The notes: generated from the sequence alone by a model not told the origin. Shown: positions 1 through 9,148, counted from the stretch's first letter. The stretch is DNA of 64,000 nt from Streptantibioticus parmotrematis (GCF_019890615.1 NZ_JAINVZ010000006.1:1-64000); one strand, 5' to 3'. A program made the numbers and translations.

Positions 1-210
1 GCTCCGGACGAGGCCCTGGATGAGGAGCCGGGCGGCGAGTCCGTTGCGTCGCCCGATCCCGTACGACGCGAACGCCCTTCGACGGGAGAGCAGTTCACCG
101 TGACGCGGCCCCGCGCGCCCGAAGCCGCGCCCGAAGCCGCGTCCGAACCCGAACCCGAACCCGCCCCCGCGCTCGCCGGTCAGCGTGCCTCCGGGAGGCC
201 ATCGAAGTGA
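1..210 (+). CDS. C-terminal end of a gene cut by the window start, hypothetical
   Basis: An open frame runs from base 1 to a TGA at 208-210, giving the last 69 residues of a protein whose start is outside the window. The tail is acidic and proline-rich, with repeated EPEP/APEA motifs, so it is low-complexity and probably disordered. No domain is recognisable. Its stop overlaps a GTG start (GTGA at 207-210), so it is probably translationally coupled to the small membrane protein that follows. The function is unknown. Confidence 0.55.
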   Translation, partial: APDEALDEEPGGESVASPDPVRRERPSTGEQFTVTRPRAPEAAPEAASEPEPEPAPALAGQRASGRPSK

Positions 211-350
211 TCCCCATGCCCGGCCTGGTGGCCTACCGGTTGGTGCGTCAGCCGATAGCGGCAACCGCCGTCGCCACCACGGCTGTCACCCTTGGCACGT
301 ACGTGGTTTTGGCCGCCGGTCTGCTGCTGGGCGCGATGCCGTCGGGCTGA
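207..350 (+). CDS. small predicted membrane protein (47 aa)
   Basis: The frame starts at the GTG that overlaps the previous stop (GTGA) and ends at TGA 348-350. The 47-residue product begins VIPMPGLVAYRL, and from about residue 17 it carries one alanine/valine/leucine-rich stretch long enough to cross the membrane. An alternative start is the ATG at 216. The overlapping start and hydrophobic composition support a real small gene in an operon with the upstream partial gene. No family is recognised. Confidence 0.5.
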   Translation: MIPMPGLVAYRLVRQPIAATAVATTAVTLGTYVVLAAGLLLGAMPSG

Positions 351-394
351 CCGCGTACCGTCCACCGATCGCACACCCGTGGAGTGACAGAGCC

Positions 395-1444
395 ATGCCG
401 ACACCTTCGCACCCCGACGCACCCCGCGGCCGCCCGAGCCGCCGGGCCGTCCTGACCGTCGCCGGGGGCGTCGCGGCCGCCGCCGTGGCCGGCGGGTGCC
501 TGCTGGAACTGGGCGGCGGCGACCGGAAGGGCCACGACGGCCCGCCGCCGCTGTCCCGCCTCTACCGCTTCCAACGCCTGACCGGCCCGGGCCGCACGGT
601 GGTCCGCGATTCCCACGGCAAGACCCTCGCGGTGCTGACGGACGGCGCGCGCACCGCCCTGATGGCCGGGCCCACCCGGACGTTCAGCGAACCCCACACC
701 ACGTCCGCCACCGTCCGCCACGGCATGTGGGTGCGGCTGATGCCCGCACCCTGGGCACAGGAGAGCGAGAACGCGGCGTGGTTCGCCCGCTGGTTCCCCC
801 ACGCGCTCACCGACCGCAGCGCGGACGTGCTCGCCGTGGCGTTCCAGTACGCACATGGCGCGCCCGACCAGTACGACCCCTCGGGCCTGCGGTACGCGGG
901 GGCCGCGTCGTACGGGCCGCGCACCCCGGGTCAGCCGGGCGACTCCGCGCAGGCGCGCCAGGAGGGCTCCGACTTCTACGACTACCTCGGCATCCCGTGG
1001 ACGTTCCCGGACAGTTCCGCCGAGCCGGACCGTTCGCGGTACGGGGACGTGGACTGCTCGGGCTTCATGCGCCTGGTGTGGGGCTACCGGACCGGACTGC
1101 CCCTGCACGGGACGAACGGCCCCGGTCCCGGCCTGCCCCGGCGCGCCTTCGCGATCGCGGCCTACGGGCCCGGCGCGCTGCTCACCCGCGCCACGTCCGG
1201 TCCGCCCGCCGACGCGGGGATGCTGCAACCCGGCGACCTCGTCTTCTTCGCCATCGACTCCGGGCACCCGTCCTTCGTCGACCACTGCGGTCTCTACCTC
1301 GGCAAGGACGACGCCGGGCACGGGCGGTTCTACTCCAGCCGGATCGTCGCCGACGGCCCGACCATGGGCGACGTGGCCGGGCCGTCGGTGATCGACGGAA
1401 ACAGCTTCTACGCCCAGGGGTTCAGAGCCGCCCGCAGATTGTGA
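395..1444 (+). CDS. exported NlpC/P60-type cysteine hydrolase, Tat lipoprotein
   Basis: This 349-aa protein has an N-terminal twin arginine (RR at 16-17), a hydrophobic run and a lipobox-like AGGC with Cys35, so it is predicted to be a Tat-exported lipoprotein on the outer face of the membrane. The C-terminal half matches the NlpC/P60 fold: D-C-S-G-F with candidate nucleophile Cys221, and a downstream GDLVFF...HCGLYLG with candidate His297. The family cleaves peptide bonds in cell-wall muropeptides; the substrate here is not shown. The ATG at 395 is chosen because it places the Tat signal at the N-terminus; upstream in-frame sequence overlaps the preceding gene. Confidence 0.8.
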   Translation: MPTPSHPDAPRGRPSRRAVLTVAGGVAAAAVAGGCLLELGGGDRKGHDGPPPLSRLYRFQRLTGPGRTVVRDSHGKTLAVLTDGARTALMAGPTRTFSEPHTTSATVRHGMWVRLMPAPWAQESENAAWFARWFPHALTDRSADVLAVAFQYAHGAPDQYDPSGLRYAGAASYGPRTPGQPGDSAQARQEGSDFYDYLGIPWTFPDSSAEPDRSRYGDVDCSGFMRLVWGYRTGLPLHGTNGPGPGLPRRAFAIAAYGPGALLTRATSGPPADAGMLQPGDLVFFAIDSGHPSFVDHCGLYLGKDDAGHGRFYSSRIVADGPTMGDVAGPSVIDGNSFYAQGFRAARRL

Positions 1445-1506
1445 GCCCGGGGCCGCCCCGGGCCCGACCGAGCGCCTCGCCCCTCCGAGCCACGGGAGCC
1501 CACGAC

Positions 1507-3435
1507 ATGACCACCACCTCCGTCCGTCCGGCCGCCGCCCCCGCACCCCCCACGCACCGCCGCCCCCACCCGTCGGCCGACCGGGTGGCGGGCGGCGAGG
1601 TCACCGAGCCGGTGCCCGCCTGGCACCGGCCCGCGTTGCTCGGCGTCCTGCTGCTGGCCACCGTGCTGTACGGCTGGGGCATCGGGCACGCGGCGATCCA
1701 CCCGTACTACAGCGCGGCGGTGCGCTCGATGGCGGTCAGTTGGCGGTCGTTCGTCTACGGCGGGCTCGACCCCAGCGGTTCGATCACCGTCGACAAGATC
1801 CCCGGCGGACTGTGGCCGCAGGCGCTGTCGGTGCGGGTGTTCGGCCCGCACACCTGGGCGGTCGCACTGCCGCAGGTCGTCGAGGGCGTGGCGACCGTCT
1901 GGCTCCTGTACCGGATCGTGACCGCGTGGGCGGGACCGCGCGCCGGGCTGCTCGCGGCGCTGCTGCTGACCGTCACCCCGGCCACCACGGTGCTCGACCG
2001 CGCGAGCATCTCCGACACGCTGCTCATCCTGCTGCTGGTCGTGGCCGCCGGAGCGGCGATGAAGGCGGTGCGCTCCGGGCGGCTCTTCCCGTTGCTGCGG
2101 TGCGGGGTGTGGGTGGGGCTGGCGTTCCAGGCGAAGATGCTCCAGGCGTGGCTGGTGCTGCCGGTGTTCGCCGTGGTGTACCTGTGGGCCGCGCCCGGTG
2201 GCCGGGTGCGGCGGCTGTGCCACACGTTCGTCGCGGGGGTCACCGCGCTCGTCGTCTCCTGCGCCTGGGTGCTGCTGGTGTGGCTGACGCCCGCCGGGAA
2301 TCGTCCCTATCTGGACGGCACGCGCAACGACAACCCGTTCTCCCTCGTCTTCGGCTACAACGGCCTCAGCCGTCTCGGTGGCAGGCCCGACGCCCTGGGC
2401 GCGGTCCCCGGCACCGACATGAGCCGTGCGTCCGGCGACACCGGCTGGACGATGCTGGTCAACCACACGGTCGGCCCGCAGATCGCCTGGTTCCTGCCGC
2501 TCGCCGTGATCGCGCTGGTCGCCGGGGTCCGGTGGCTGCGGGGCAGGCCGCGCACCGACGCCTCGCGCGCCGGGTACGTGCTGTGGGGCGGCTGGCTCCT
2601 CGTGCACGTCGTGGTGTTCAGCAACTCCAGCGGCAACCACGAGTACTACACGGCGGTGCTGGCCCCTGCGCTCGCGGCGCTCGGTGGCGCGGGGATCGTG
2701 GCGTTCGCGGCACACGTGCGCGGCGGCGGACCCCGTGCGACGGCGCTGCCGTGGGCGCTCGGCCTGACCGCGGTGTGGGCGGTGGTGCTGGACGCGCCGC
2801 ACCAGGGATTCGCGCCGTGGGTGCTGCCCGACGTGGTGATGCTCGGGCTGTGCGGGGTGCTCGGCCTGCGGGTGATCGGCCCCGCGTCCAGCGCCCGCGC
2901 GGTGGGCGGGGCCCTGGCCGCGGGGATCGCCGCCGTCGTGCTCGCCCCCGCGGTGTGGTCCGCCGCCACCCTCGATCCGCTCTACGCCGGATCGCCCACC
3001 GCACCGGTCGCCGGACCGGTGGGCGCGGCGTACCAGAACCTCAGTGACCACGAGGGTGTGACTCCCCACTTCGCGCTCGGCGACCCCACCCGGCGCGACC
3101 GCGCGATCCTCGGCTACCTCACCCGGCACCACGCGGGGGAGCGGTACCTCGTCGCCGTGCAGGCGGCGCTCACCGCGGAGCCGCTGCTGCGCGCCGCCCC
3201 CGATCCCATGCTGGTCATGGGCGGCTTCACCGGCCTCACGCCGTACCCCGACGCGAACGGTCTCAGCCGCCTGGTCGCCACCGGCCAGGTGCGCTACGCG
3301 ATGCTGACCACACTGCGCCCGGACACCTCTGCGACCCGATGGGCGCGATCCCACTGCCGGCCGGTCCCACCGCGTGACTACGGCCTGCGGCCCGGTGGCC
3401 ACTACCGCCTGTACGACTGCCGCCCGGCCCGCTGA
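1507..3435 (+). CDS. membrane glycosyltransferase, GT39/ArnT-like
   Basis: This 642-aa protein has many hydrophobic membrane segments. An early luminal loop contains HPYYSAAVRSM and DKIPGGLWPQALSVRVFG, features of the dolichyl-phosphate-mannose/ArnT superfamily (PMT_2). The family moves a sugar from a polyprenyl-phosphate donor to a protein, lipid or glycan outside the membrane. The C-terminal third from about residue 490 is soluble and probably extracytoplasmic. It lies 62 bp after the NlpC/P60 gene on the same strand. The acceptor is unknown. Confidence 0.8.
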   Translation: MTTTSVRPAAAPAPPTHRRPHPSADRVAGGEVTEPVPAWHRPALLGVLLLATVLYGWGIGHAAIHPYYSAAVRSMAVSWRSFVYGGLDPSGSITVDKIPGGLWPQALSVRVFGPHTWAVALPQVVEGVATVWLLYRIVTAWAGPRAGLLAALLLTVTPATTVLDRASISDTLLILLLVVAAGAAMKAVRSGRLFPLLRCGVWVGLAFQAKMLQAWLVLPVFAVVYLWAAPGGRVRRLCHTFVAGVTALVVSCAWVLLVWLTPAGNRPYLDGTRNDNPFSLVFGYNGLSRLGGRPDALGAVPGTDMSRASGDTGWTMLVNHTVGPQIAWFLPLAVIALVAGVRWLRGRPRTDASRAGYVLWGGWLLVHVVVFSNSSGNHEYYTAVLAPALAALGGAGIVAFAAHVRGGGPRATALPWALGLTAVWAVVLDAPHQGFAPWVLPDVVMLGLCGVLGLRVIGPASSARAVGGALAAGIAAVVLAPAVWSAATLDPLYAGSPTAPVAGPVGAAYQNLSDHEGVTPHFALGDPTRRDRAILGYLTRHHAGERYLVAVQAALTAEPLLRAAPDPMLVMGGFTGLTPYPDANGLSRLVATGQVRYAMLTTLRPDTSATRWARSHCRPVPPRDYGLRPGGHYRLYDCRPAR

Positions 3436-3455
3436 ACTGCCGCCCGGCCCGCTGA
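3416..3455 (+). repeat. 20-bp tandem duplication spanning a stop codon
   Basis: The last codons and stop of the glycosyltransferase gene (CTGCCGCCCGGCCCGCTGA) are repeated once directly downstream with a 20-bp period. The duplication does not change the protein end, because translation stops at the first TGA. It looks like a replication-slippage duplication. Confidence 0.7.
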
Positions 3456-3549
3456 CCAAGGCCCGCGCGGGCAGCCGGGGGAATAGGGACCGCCCACCCG
3501 GTGTTACCGCCCCCGCACCCCGTAACCGTTGAACTGGAGAGTCCCACCC

Positions 3550-4278
3550 ATGCGCGTCGAGATCTGGAGCGACATCGCCTGCCCCTGGTGCTACGTGGGC
3601 AAGGCGCGCTTCGACAAGGCGCTCGACGCCTTCCCGCACCGCGACGAGGTCGAGGTCGTGCACCGCTCCTTCGAGCTCGACCCCGGCCGGGCCAAGGGCG
3701 ACACCGTCGCCGTGCTGACGATGCTCACCAGGAAGTACGGGATGACCGAGGAGCAGGCGCGGGCCGGCGAACGGGACCTCGGTGCGCAGGCCGCGGGGGA
3801 GGGCCTGGACTACCTCACCGAGGGCCGCGACCACGGCAACACCTTCGACATGCACCGCCTGCTGCACCTGGCCCGGGAGCGCGGGAAGCAGGAGGAACTG
3901 CTCGCGCTGCTGTACCGGGCCAACTTCGCCGACCCGCGCTCGGTCTTCGCGGACGACGAGCGCCTCGTCGAGCTGGCCGTCGCGGCGGGCCTGGACGAGA
4001 CCGAGGTCCGCGAACTCCTCGCGGACCAGGCCCGGTACGCCGAGCAGGTGCGGGCCGACGAGCGCGAGGCGGCCGAACTGGGCGCGAACGGCGTCCCGTT
4101 CTTCGTCCTCGACCGCACGTACGGCGTCTCGGGCGCCCAGCCCCCCGAGGTCTTCACCCAGGCCCTGGAACAGGCCTGGTCCGCCCGCACCCCGCTCACC
4201 CCGATCACCACACCGGCCACCGCGGAAGCCTGCGGGCCGGAGGGTTGCGCGGTCCCGGAGCGGGAGATCGGCGCCTGA
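3550..4278 (+). CDS. DsbA-family thiol oxidoreductase, FrnE-like
   Basis: This 242-aa protein starts MRVEIWSDIACPWCYVGK, with the CPWC redox motif of the FrnE/2-hydroxychromene-2-carboxylate isomerase branch of the thioredoxin superfamily. The helical insert and C-terminal 'GANGVPFFVLDRTYGVSGAQ' block with a cis-proline are typical. A second cysteine pair lies near the C-terminus (ACGPEGCAV), as in other Streptomyces FrnE proteins. There is no signal peptide, so it is cytoplasmic. The ATG at 3550 follows an AACTGGAGAG ribosome site. Likely role: dithiol/disulfide exchange or a reductive isomerisation. Confidence 0.85.
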   Translation: MRVEIWSDIACPWCYVGKARFDKALDAFPHRDEVEVVHRSFELDPGRAKGDTVAVLTMLTRKYGMTEEQARAGERDLGAQAAGEGLDYLTEGRDHGNTFDMHRLLHLARERGKQEELLALLYRANFADPRSVFADDERLVELAVAAGLDETEVRELLADQARYAEQVRADEREAAELGANGVPFFVLDRTYGVSGAQPPEVFTQALEQAWSARTPLTPITTPATAEACGPEGCAVPEREIGA

Positions 4279-4311
4279 CGGGGCCCGCGGAGGCCGCCCC
4301 GAGCTCCCGCC

Positions 4312-5517
4312 TCAGCGGGTGATCAGCGCCGCGTCCGCCCGGGAACTCGCCCCGGCAGCGGCCTCGTTGGCGGTCGTCCGGCGTTCCAGGCCGGCGGAGC
4401 AGAAGGCCAGGGCCAGCGCGGAGGTGGCCAGGGCGGCGCCGACCCAGTCGGGGGACGTGTAGCCGAAGCCCGCCGCGATCACCATGCCGCCGAGCCACGC
4501 GGACAGCGCGTTGCCCAGGTTGAACGCGCCGATGTTCACCGCGGACGCCAACGTCGGGGCGCCGTGCGCCTGGTCGAGCACCCGCTTCTGCAACGGGGGC
4601 ACCGTCGCGAAGCCCAACGCCCCCACCAGCAGCACGGTCACCGCGGCAAGCACCTCGTTGTGCGCGGTCACGGTGAACACCGCGAGCACCACGGCCAGTC
4701 CGCCCAGCGTGGTGTACAGCATCGGCATCAACGCGCGGTCCGCGAACCGGCCGCCGACGAGGTTCCCGATCACCATTCCCACGCCGAACAGCACCAGCAG
4801 CCACGTCACCGCGCCCTCCGAGAAGCCCGCGACACGGGTCATCATCGGCGCGATGTACGTGATGGCCGCGAACACCCCACCGAAACCGAGCACCGTCATC
4901 GCCATGGCGAGCACCACCTGCGGATTGCGCAACGCACGCACCTCGTGGCGCAGGCTCACGCCCTCGGGGCGGGGGAGCGGCGGCACCAGCTTCGCCATGC
5001 CGAGCAGACCCACCACACCGAGCGCGGCGACGACGACGAACGTCACGCGCCAGCCCGCGGCCTGACCGATGTACGTGCCCAACGGCACCCCCACCACGTT
5101 GGCGACGGTCAGGCCGGTGAACATGGTGGCGATCGCCCCGGCCTTCTTCTCCGGCGCGACGAGATCGGCGGCGACCACGGAACCGATGCCGAAGAAGGCG
5201 CCGTGGGCGAGCGAGGTGACGATCCGCCCCACGAGCATCAGCCCGAAGGTCGGCGCCAGCGCGGACATCAGGTTGCCGGCCACGAACAACCCCATCAGCA
5301 GCATCAGCATGCGCTTGCGCGGGACCCTGGTGCCGACCGCCGTCATCAGCGGCGCACCGAACAGCACCCCGAGGGCGTAGCCGGTCACCAGCAGGCCCGC
5401 GGTGGGGATGCCGACGTGGAAGTCGGCCGACACCTGCGGCAGCAACCCCATGACGACGAATTCCGTGGTCCCGATGCCGAAGGCACCGATGGCGAGTGCG
5501 AGAAGCGCGAGAGGCAT
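4312..5517 (-). CDS. MFS drug/arabinose efflux-type permease
   Basis: This 401-aa protein has 12 predicted membrane helices. Conserved family features are GTTEFVVMGLLPQVS in helix 1 and a loop 2-3 GxLxxxxGxRxxRKRxL-like block (APLMTAVGTRVPRKRM). It resembles the AraJ/Cmx/CmlR-type DHA1 efflux proteins. The start at 5517 is set by AGGAGG seven to nine bases upstream. The MarR-type regulator gene at 5699-6166 lies upstream on the same strand, a typical regulator-efflux pair. Substrate unknown. Confidence 0.85.
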   Translation of the reverse strand: MPLALLALAIGAFGIGTTEFVVMGLLPQVSADFHVGIPTAGLLVTGYALGVLFGAPLMTAVGTRVPRKRMLMLLMGLFVAGNLMSALAPTFGLMLVGRIVTSLAHGAFFGIGSVVAADLVAPEKKAGAIATMFTGLTVANVVGVPLGTYIGQAAGWRVTFVVVAALGVVGLLGMAKLVPPLPRPEGVSLRHEVRALRNPQVVLAMAMTVLGFGGVFAAITYIAPMMTRVAGFSEGAVTWLLVLFGVGMVIGNLVGGRFADRALMPMLYTTLGGLAVVLAVFTVTAHNEVLAAVTVLLVGALGFATVPPLQKRVLDQAHGAPTLASAVNIGAFNLGNALSAWLGGMVIAAGFGYTSPDWVGAALATSALALAFCSAGLERRTTANEAAAGASSRADAALITR

Positions 5518-5569
5518 GGACTCGACCCTCCTGGTGTACTTGAGTGAGCGCCTAACGTGCTTCCACAAT

Positions 5570-5598
5570 AATTGCATGCGCGGGATAGTTGCAAACGC
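5570..5598. promoter_or_regulatory. direct repeat in MFS promoter, likely MarR operator
   Basis: Two similar 12-mers, AATTGCATGCGC (5570-5581) and AGTTGCAAACGC (5587-5598), lie in direct orientation with a 17-bp period between the MarR gene and the MFS gene. The TTGCA core and A+T richness stand out against the surrounding G+C. Placement 50-80 bp before the MFS start suggests the operator of the adjacent MarR regulator. Confidence 0.4.
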
Positions 5599-5698
5599 AT
5601 CGATTGAGTGGGTGCGGTGGGGGTGTGAGGGTGGGGAGGCGGGTGTGAGGGTGTGCTGGGACGGGCGCGCCGACAGAGGCCCGCCCGCGTCCTGCGGC

Positions 5699-6166
5699 TC
5701 AGGACGCCTTCGGGCCGCCGTCCAGCTTCTCGACCGCTGCCACCAGGGGCGTCAGTCGCGGGTCCTCGTTCGCCCGGTCCAGCGCCTCGCGCAGCGCGGC
5801 GTCGTGCGTCGGGCGGGCCTCGGCCAGCAGCGCCAGGCCCGCGTCGGTGACGTCGGTGTAGATGCCGCGTCGGTCGGTCGCGCACAGGTAGCGCGACAGC
5901 AGCCCGCGGTCCTCCAGGCGCGTGACCAGCCGGGTCGTCGCGCTCTGGCTGAGCACCACCGCGTCGGCCACCTGGTTCATCCGCAGGTGGCCGCCCTCGT
6001 CGTTGTGCTGGTGGCTGAGGACGTCCAGCAGGGAGTACTCGCGCACACTCAGGTCGTGCCCGCTCTGCAGGGCGCGCTCGATGTGCGCCTCGATCCGGCC
6101 GTGCAGCAGGGAGAGGGCATACCAGCCGTGCGCCAGCCCGGTCGCGGTGGTGTCCGTGGTGGTCAT
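5699..6166 (-). CDS. MarR-family transcriptional regulator
   Basis: This 155-aa protein has the MarR winged-helix core: 'LSVREYSLLDVLSHQ', a recognition helix region 'MNQVADAVVLSQSATTRLVTRLEDRGLLSR' and the wing 'CATDRRGIYTDVTDAG'. The ATG at 6166 is preceded by GGAGGGG; upstream in-frame codons lack a good ribosome site. It is transcribed towards the MFS gene 181 bp downstream, which it probably represses until a small aromatic ligand binds. Confidence 0.85.
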   Translation of the reverse strand: MTTTDTTATGLAHGWYALSLLHGRIEAHIERALQSGHDLSVREYSLLDVLSHQHNDEGGHLRMNQVADAVVLSQSATTRLVTRLEDRGLLSRYLCATDRRGIYTDVTDAGLALLAEARPTHDAALREALDRANEDPRLTPLVAAVEKLDGGPKAS

Positions 6167-6309
6167 CGCCCCTCCTTCAGGATGGCGACCGCGACCGTTG
6201 CTGACGTCCGCACGGTCCGCGCTCTGTGTGCCTTCAAGAAATATACCGCGCCTGCAAGTAGTCACCGCGAGGGTGGACCGCCCGCTTCGGGTTCACGCGA
6301 GCCCGGCCG

Positions 6310-7407
6310 TCACGTCGCCGGTGCCGTCGTCAGCATCCAGTGGCTGAACGCGGCGTACCGGGCCGCGAAGTCCCCGGCGCCCTCGGCGCGTTCGACCCGC
6401 GCCGAGTGCTTCCGCACGCCGTCGAAGCGTGTCATGCGGACGCGTTCGTAGCGCGCGAGTGCCTCGGGCAGGGCGGGGGCCTCGGCCAGGGCGGTACGCA
6501 GAACGCCCACGTCCTCGATGCCCAGCGTGCCGCCCGCCGCGATGTGCGGGGACAGGCCGTGCGCGGCGTCGCCGATCAGCGCGACCCGGGCCGTGGTCCA
6601 GCGCGGCAGTTCGGGGACGAGTACGACCTGGTTCTCCAGGATGGCGTCCTCGGGGGTGTCGGCGATCATGCGGAGCAGGTCGTCGTGCCAGCCCGCCTCG
6701 GCCAGGTGGCGGGCGCGGCGCAGCGCGCGGTCCCGCTTCGTGCCGTCGAGCGGACCCGCGTCGAACTGGTTGACCATCCACATCGTCCGCCCCTCGGCGA
6801 CCCGGGCGTAACCGCCGCGGGTGCGTTCGCGGCCGATCGTGAGGACGCTGCCCTCGGGGCGTTCGTCGCCGGAGGGCACGATGGCGCGCCACACGAAGTG
6901 GCCGACGTGCGCGGCGGCGTCGCTGCCGGGGGCGAGCCGCGCGCGGATCCGGGAGTGGACACCGTCCGCGCCGATCAGCAGGTCCGTGCGCAGGTCCTCA
7001 CCGTGGTCGAGGTGGACGACGACCTCGGTGTCGTGCTCGGTGAAGCCGGTGGCACGGGCGCCGAGCCGGACGTGGTCGCGGCCGACCGCGTCGGCCAGCA
7101 GATCGTTCAGCCGGGGGCGCGGCACCAGCAGGAAACGGTGGTCGTCCGCGCCGTAGCCGTCCGCGCGGACCGGGTGGCCGGCCGGGTCGAAGAACCAGGT
7201 GTCGATCTCCTCGCCCATGCCCCGCACGTCCGCGCCGACCCCGATGCGGTCGAACTCCCGCAGCGCGTTGGGCCACAGGCCGATCCCGGCCCCGGCCGCA
7301 CGCATCCGGGGCGCCTGCTCCAGCACCGTGACCTCGTGCCCGATCAGTCGCAGAGCCGCCGCGGTGGTCAGTCCGACCAGGCCGCCTCCGGCGATCACCG
7401 TACGCAT
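6310..7407 (-). CDS. FAD-dependent aromatic monooxygenase
   Basis: This 365-aa protein has the class A flavin monooxygenase layout: N-terminal GGGLVGL dinucleotide fold (MRTVIAGGGLVGLTTAA), a central DG motif (LIGADGVHSRIRA) and the GD motif (ALIGDAAHGLSPHIAAGG). The family uses NAD(P)H and O2 to hydroxylate aromatic or related substrates. It is divergent from a LysR-type regulator at 7546, a common arrangement for catabolic hydroxylases. The ATG at 7407 has GGGGAGG upstream. The substrate is unknown. Confidence 0.85.
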   Translation of the reverse strand: MRTVIAGGGLVGLTTAAALRLIGHEVTVLEQAPRMRAAGAGIGLWPNALREFDRIGVGADVRGMGEEIDTWFFDPAGHPVRADGYGADDHRFLLVPRPRLNDLLADAVGRDHVRLGARATGFTEHDTEVVVHLDHGEDLRTDLLIGADGVHSRIRARLAPGSDAAAHVGHFVWRAIVPSGDERPEGSVLTIGRERTRGGYARVAEGRTMWMVNQFDAGPLDGTKRDRALRRARHLAEAGWHDDLLRMIADTPEDAILENQVVLVPELPRWTTARVALIGDAAHGLSPHIAAGGTLGIEDVGVLRTALAEAPALPEALARYERVRMTRFDGVRKHSARVERAEGAGDFAARYAAFSHWMLTTAPAT

Positions 7408-7507
7408 CGCTGCCTCCCCTCGCTCCGGCGCCGGGCGGCGCCGAAACCTCACTCCGGGCGCCGAGCGGCGCCGAGAACCAGTGAAGGGGCAGCGGCAGAC
7501 AACTTCA

Positions 7508-7533
7508 AATGCATGCTTTCGATGCGTGGCATT
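7508..7533. promoter_or_regulatory. inverted repeat in the divergent LysR/monooxygenase promoter
   Basis: AATGC (7508-7512) and GCATT (7529-7533) form an interrupted dyad with related ATGC elements between them, in the 138-bp gap between the two divergent genes and just before the LysR start. LysR-type regulators bind such dyads to control themselves and the divergent gene. The arms are short, so this is tentative. Confidence 0.35.
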
Positions 7534-7545
7534 ACCGTCGTGCAT

Positions 7546-8475
7546 ATGGATCTGAACCTGCTGATCGCGCTGGACGCCCTGCTCGACGAGGGCGGTGTCG
7601 GTGCCGCCGCCGACCGGCTGCACCTGTCGCAGCCCGCCATGAGCCGCACGCTCGGCCGGATCAGGAAGGCGACCGGCGACCCGATCCTGGTCCGTTCCGG
7701 CCGCGAGATGCTGCCCACGCCGTACGCGGAGCGGATCCGCGACGAGGTCCACCAGATCGTCACCAGGGCGCAGACCGTCCTCACACCGACCACACGGATC
7801 GACCCGGCCGCGCTGGACCGTACCTTCACCCTCCAGTGCAACGACGTCGTCGCCGACGCCCTGTTGACCCGGCTGGCGGCCCGACTCACCGCGACGGCAC
7901 CCGGCGTGCGGCTGCGCTTCCTGGGCGAAGCCGTCACCACCGTCGACGAACTGCGGCGCGGACACGTCGACTTCCAGATCACGGACACCGCGCCACCGCA
8001 CGCCGAGACCCGTTCCGCGACCGTGCTCACCGACACCCTGGCCGTCGCGGGACACCACGACCTGCCGCGCGACCCGTCCACCTGGGAAGGGTTCGCCGCC
8101 CTGCCGCACATCGTGGTCTCCCGGCGCGGGCGCGTCCACGACCGCATCGACGACCTGCTCGACAGGCGGGGGCTGCGCAGGCGTGTGGCGTTCACCGTGC
8201 CCACGCTGGCCCTCGCGCTGCGCACCATGACCGTGGCCGCCGACCTGATCACCGTCGCCCCCAGGACGCTGGCCGGGCCCGCTCTGCCGCCCGCGTCGCG
8301 CCTGTACCCGCTGCCCGCGCCCACCCCGGCCGTCCCCGCCGTCCTGGCCTGGCACGCCCGCCACGACCGCGACCCCGCGCACGGCTGGATGCGCGAGCTG
8401 ATCACGCGGACCCTGACGGGCGTCGGCGAGGGGCGCGTCACTCCTTCCGGTACGTCGCCGGACGAGGCGGAATGA
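7546..8475 (+). CDS. LysR-family transcriptional regulator
   Basis: This 309-aa protein begins MDLNLLIALDALLDEGGVGAAADRLHLSQPAMSRTLGRI, a textbook LysR winged-helix DNA-binding domain, followed by a two-lobe effector domain. The sequence FQITDTAPPHAETRS and the later 'RRGRVHDRIDDLLDRRGL' resemble the PcpR/NodD-like branch that senses aromatic compounds. It is divergent from the FAD monooxygenase and probably activates it. A longer in-frame start (MLSMRGITVVH) is possible but would cover the dyad. Confidence 0.85.
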   Translation: MDLNLLIALDALLDEGGVGAAADRLHLSQPAMSRTLGRIRKATGDPILVRSGREMLPTPYAERIRDEVHQIVTRAQTVLTPTTRIDPAALDRTFTLQCNDVVADALLTRLAARLTATAPGVRLRFLGEAVTTVDELRRGHVDFQITDTAPPHAETRSATVLTDTLAVAGHHDLPRDPSTWEGFAALPHIVVSRRGRVHDRIDDLLDRRGLRRRVAFTVPTLALALRTMTVAADLITVAPRTLAGPALPPASRLYPLPAPTPAVPAVLAWHARHDRDPAHGWMRELITRTLTGVGEGRVTPSGTSPDEAE

Positions 8476-8569
8476 GCGGGGGACACGGGGGCACGCGCAC
8501 TCCATGACGTCCCGCCGTCGGCGGACCGCCGCCGCGGTAGGGGACGCGGTGACCGGAGAGGCGGAGGAC

Positions 8570-9148
8570 ATGGGGGAGCGGACGGGCGAGACGGCGCGGC
8601 ACGGTTCCGGGTCACGCGAGGGGACCACCGCGCCGACGCCACCGCTGCGCCCCGGCGCGTACGACCCGGCCGACTACGCCCACGAGGTGCTGTGCGGCGC
8701 GCGGGAGGCCGGGGTGTCGCCGGAGCTGGTGATGGCCGTGCTGCACAACGAGGCGTACAAGCCGCACCATCCGCTGCTGGAGCGGCTGTGGCAGTGGTGG
8801 AAGCCGCACGCGTCCTTCGGCGTCGGCAACATGCACCGCGCGACGTTCGAACAGGTGCGGCGGGCCCACGGGTTGGAAGGCCGCTGGGAGGACCTGCGCG
8901 ACGACCCGGCGTTCGCCATCCGTGTGGTCGCCCTGCACCTGAGCGACCTCGACCGGCGGCTCCCCGAGCGGCACACGCGCCGCTGCACCCGCGACGAACT
9001 GCTCGCCCTCGGATACAACACGGGGGAACGCAACATGCGCGCCTTCGCGCGGGGCGTGCCGCCGGGGCCGATGGCCCGCTCCTACCTGCGGCGCCTGCGT
9101 GCGAACCGGCAGTCGGCGGTGCGGGCGCAGGCGCCGGCCGGGGACTGA
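8570..9148 (+). CDS. lytic transglycosylase-like protein
   Basis: The C-terminal 130 residues resemble the soluble lytic transglycosylase/lysozyme fold: SPELVMAVLHNEAYKP with the expected catalytic Glu in 'HNEA', SFGVGNMHRATFEQV, then LALGYNTGERNMRAFARG, matching the GYNxG block of the SLT family. No signal peptide is visible, which is unusual for a cell-wall enzyme. The ATG at 8570 has GAGAGG eight bases upstream; an earlier ATG at 8504 would add 22 Arg/Ala-rich residues. The fold call rests on motifs, not on a full alignment. Confidence 0.6.
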   Translation: MGERTGETARHGSGSREGTTAPTPPLRPGAYDPADYAHEVLCGAREAGVSPELVMAVLHNEAYKPHHPLLERLWQWWKPHASFGVGNMHRATFEQVRRAHGLEGRWEDLRDDPAFAIRVVALHLSDLDRRLPERHTRRCTRDELLALGYNTGERNMRAFARGVPPGPMARSYLRRLRANRQSAVRAQAPAGD

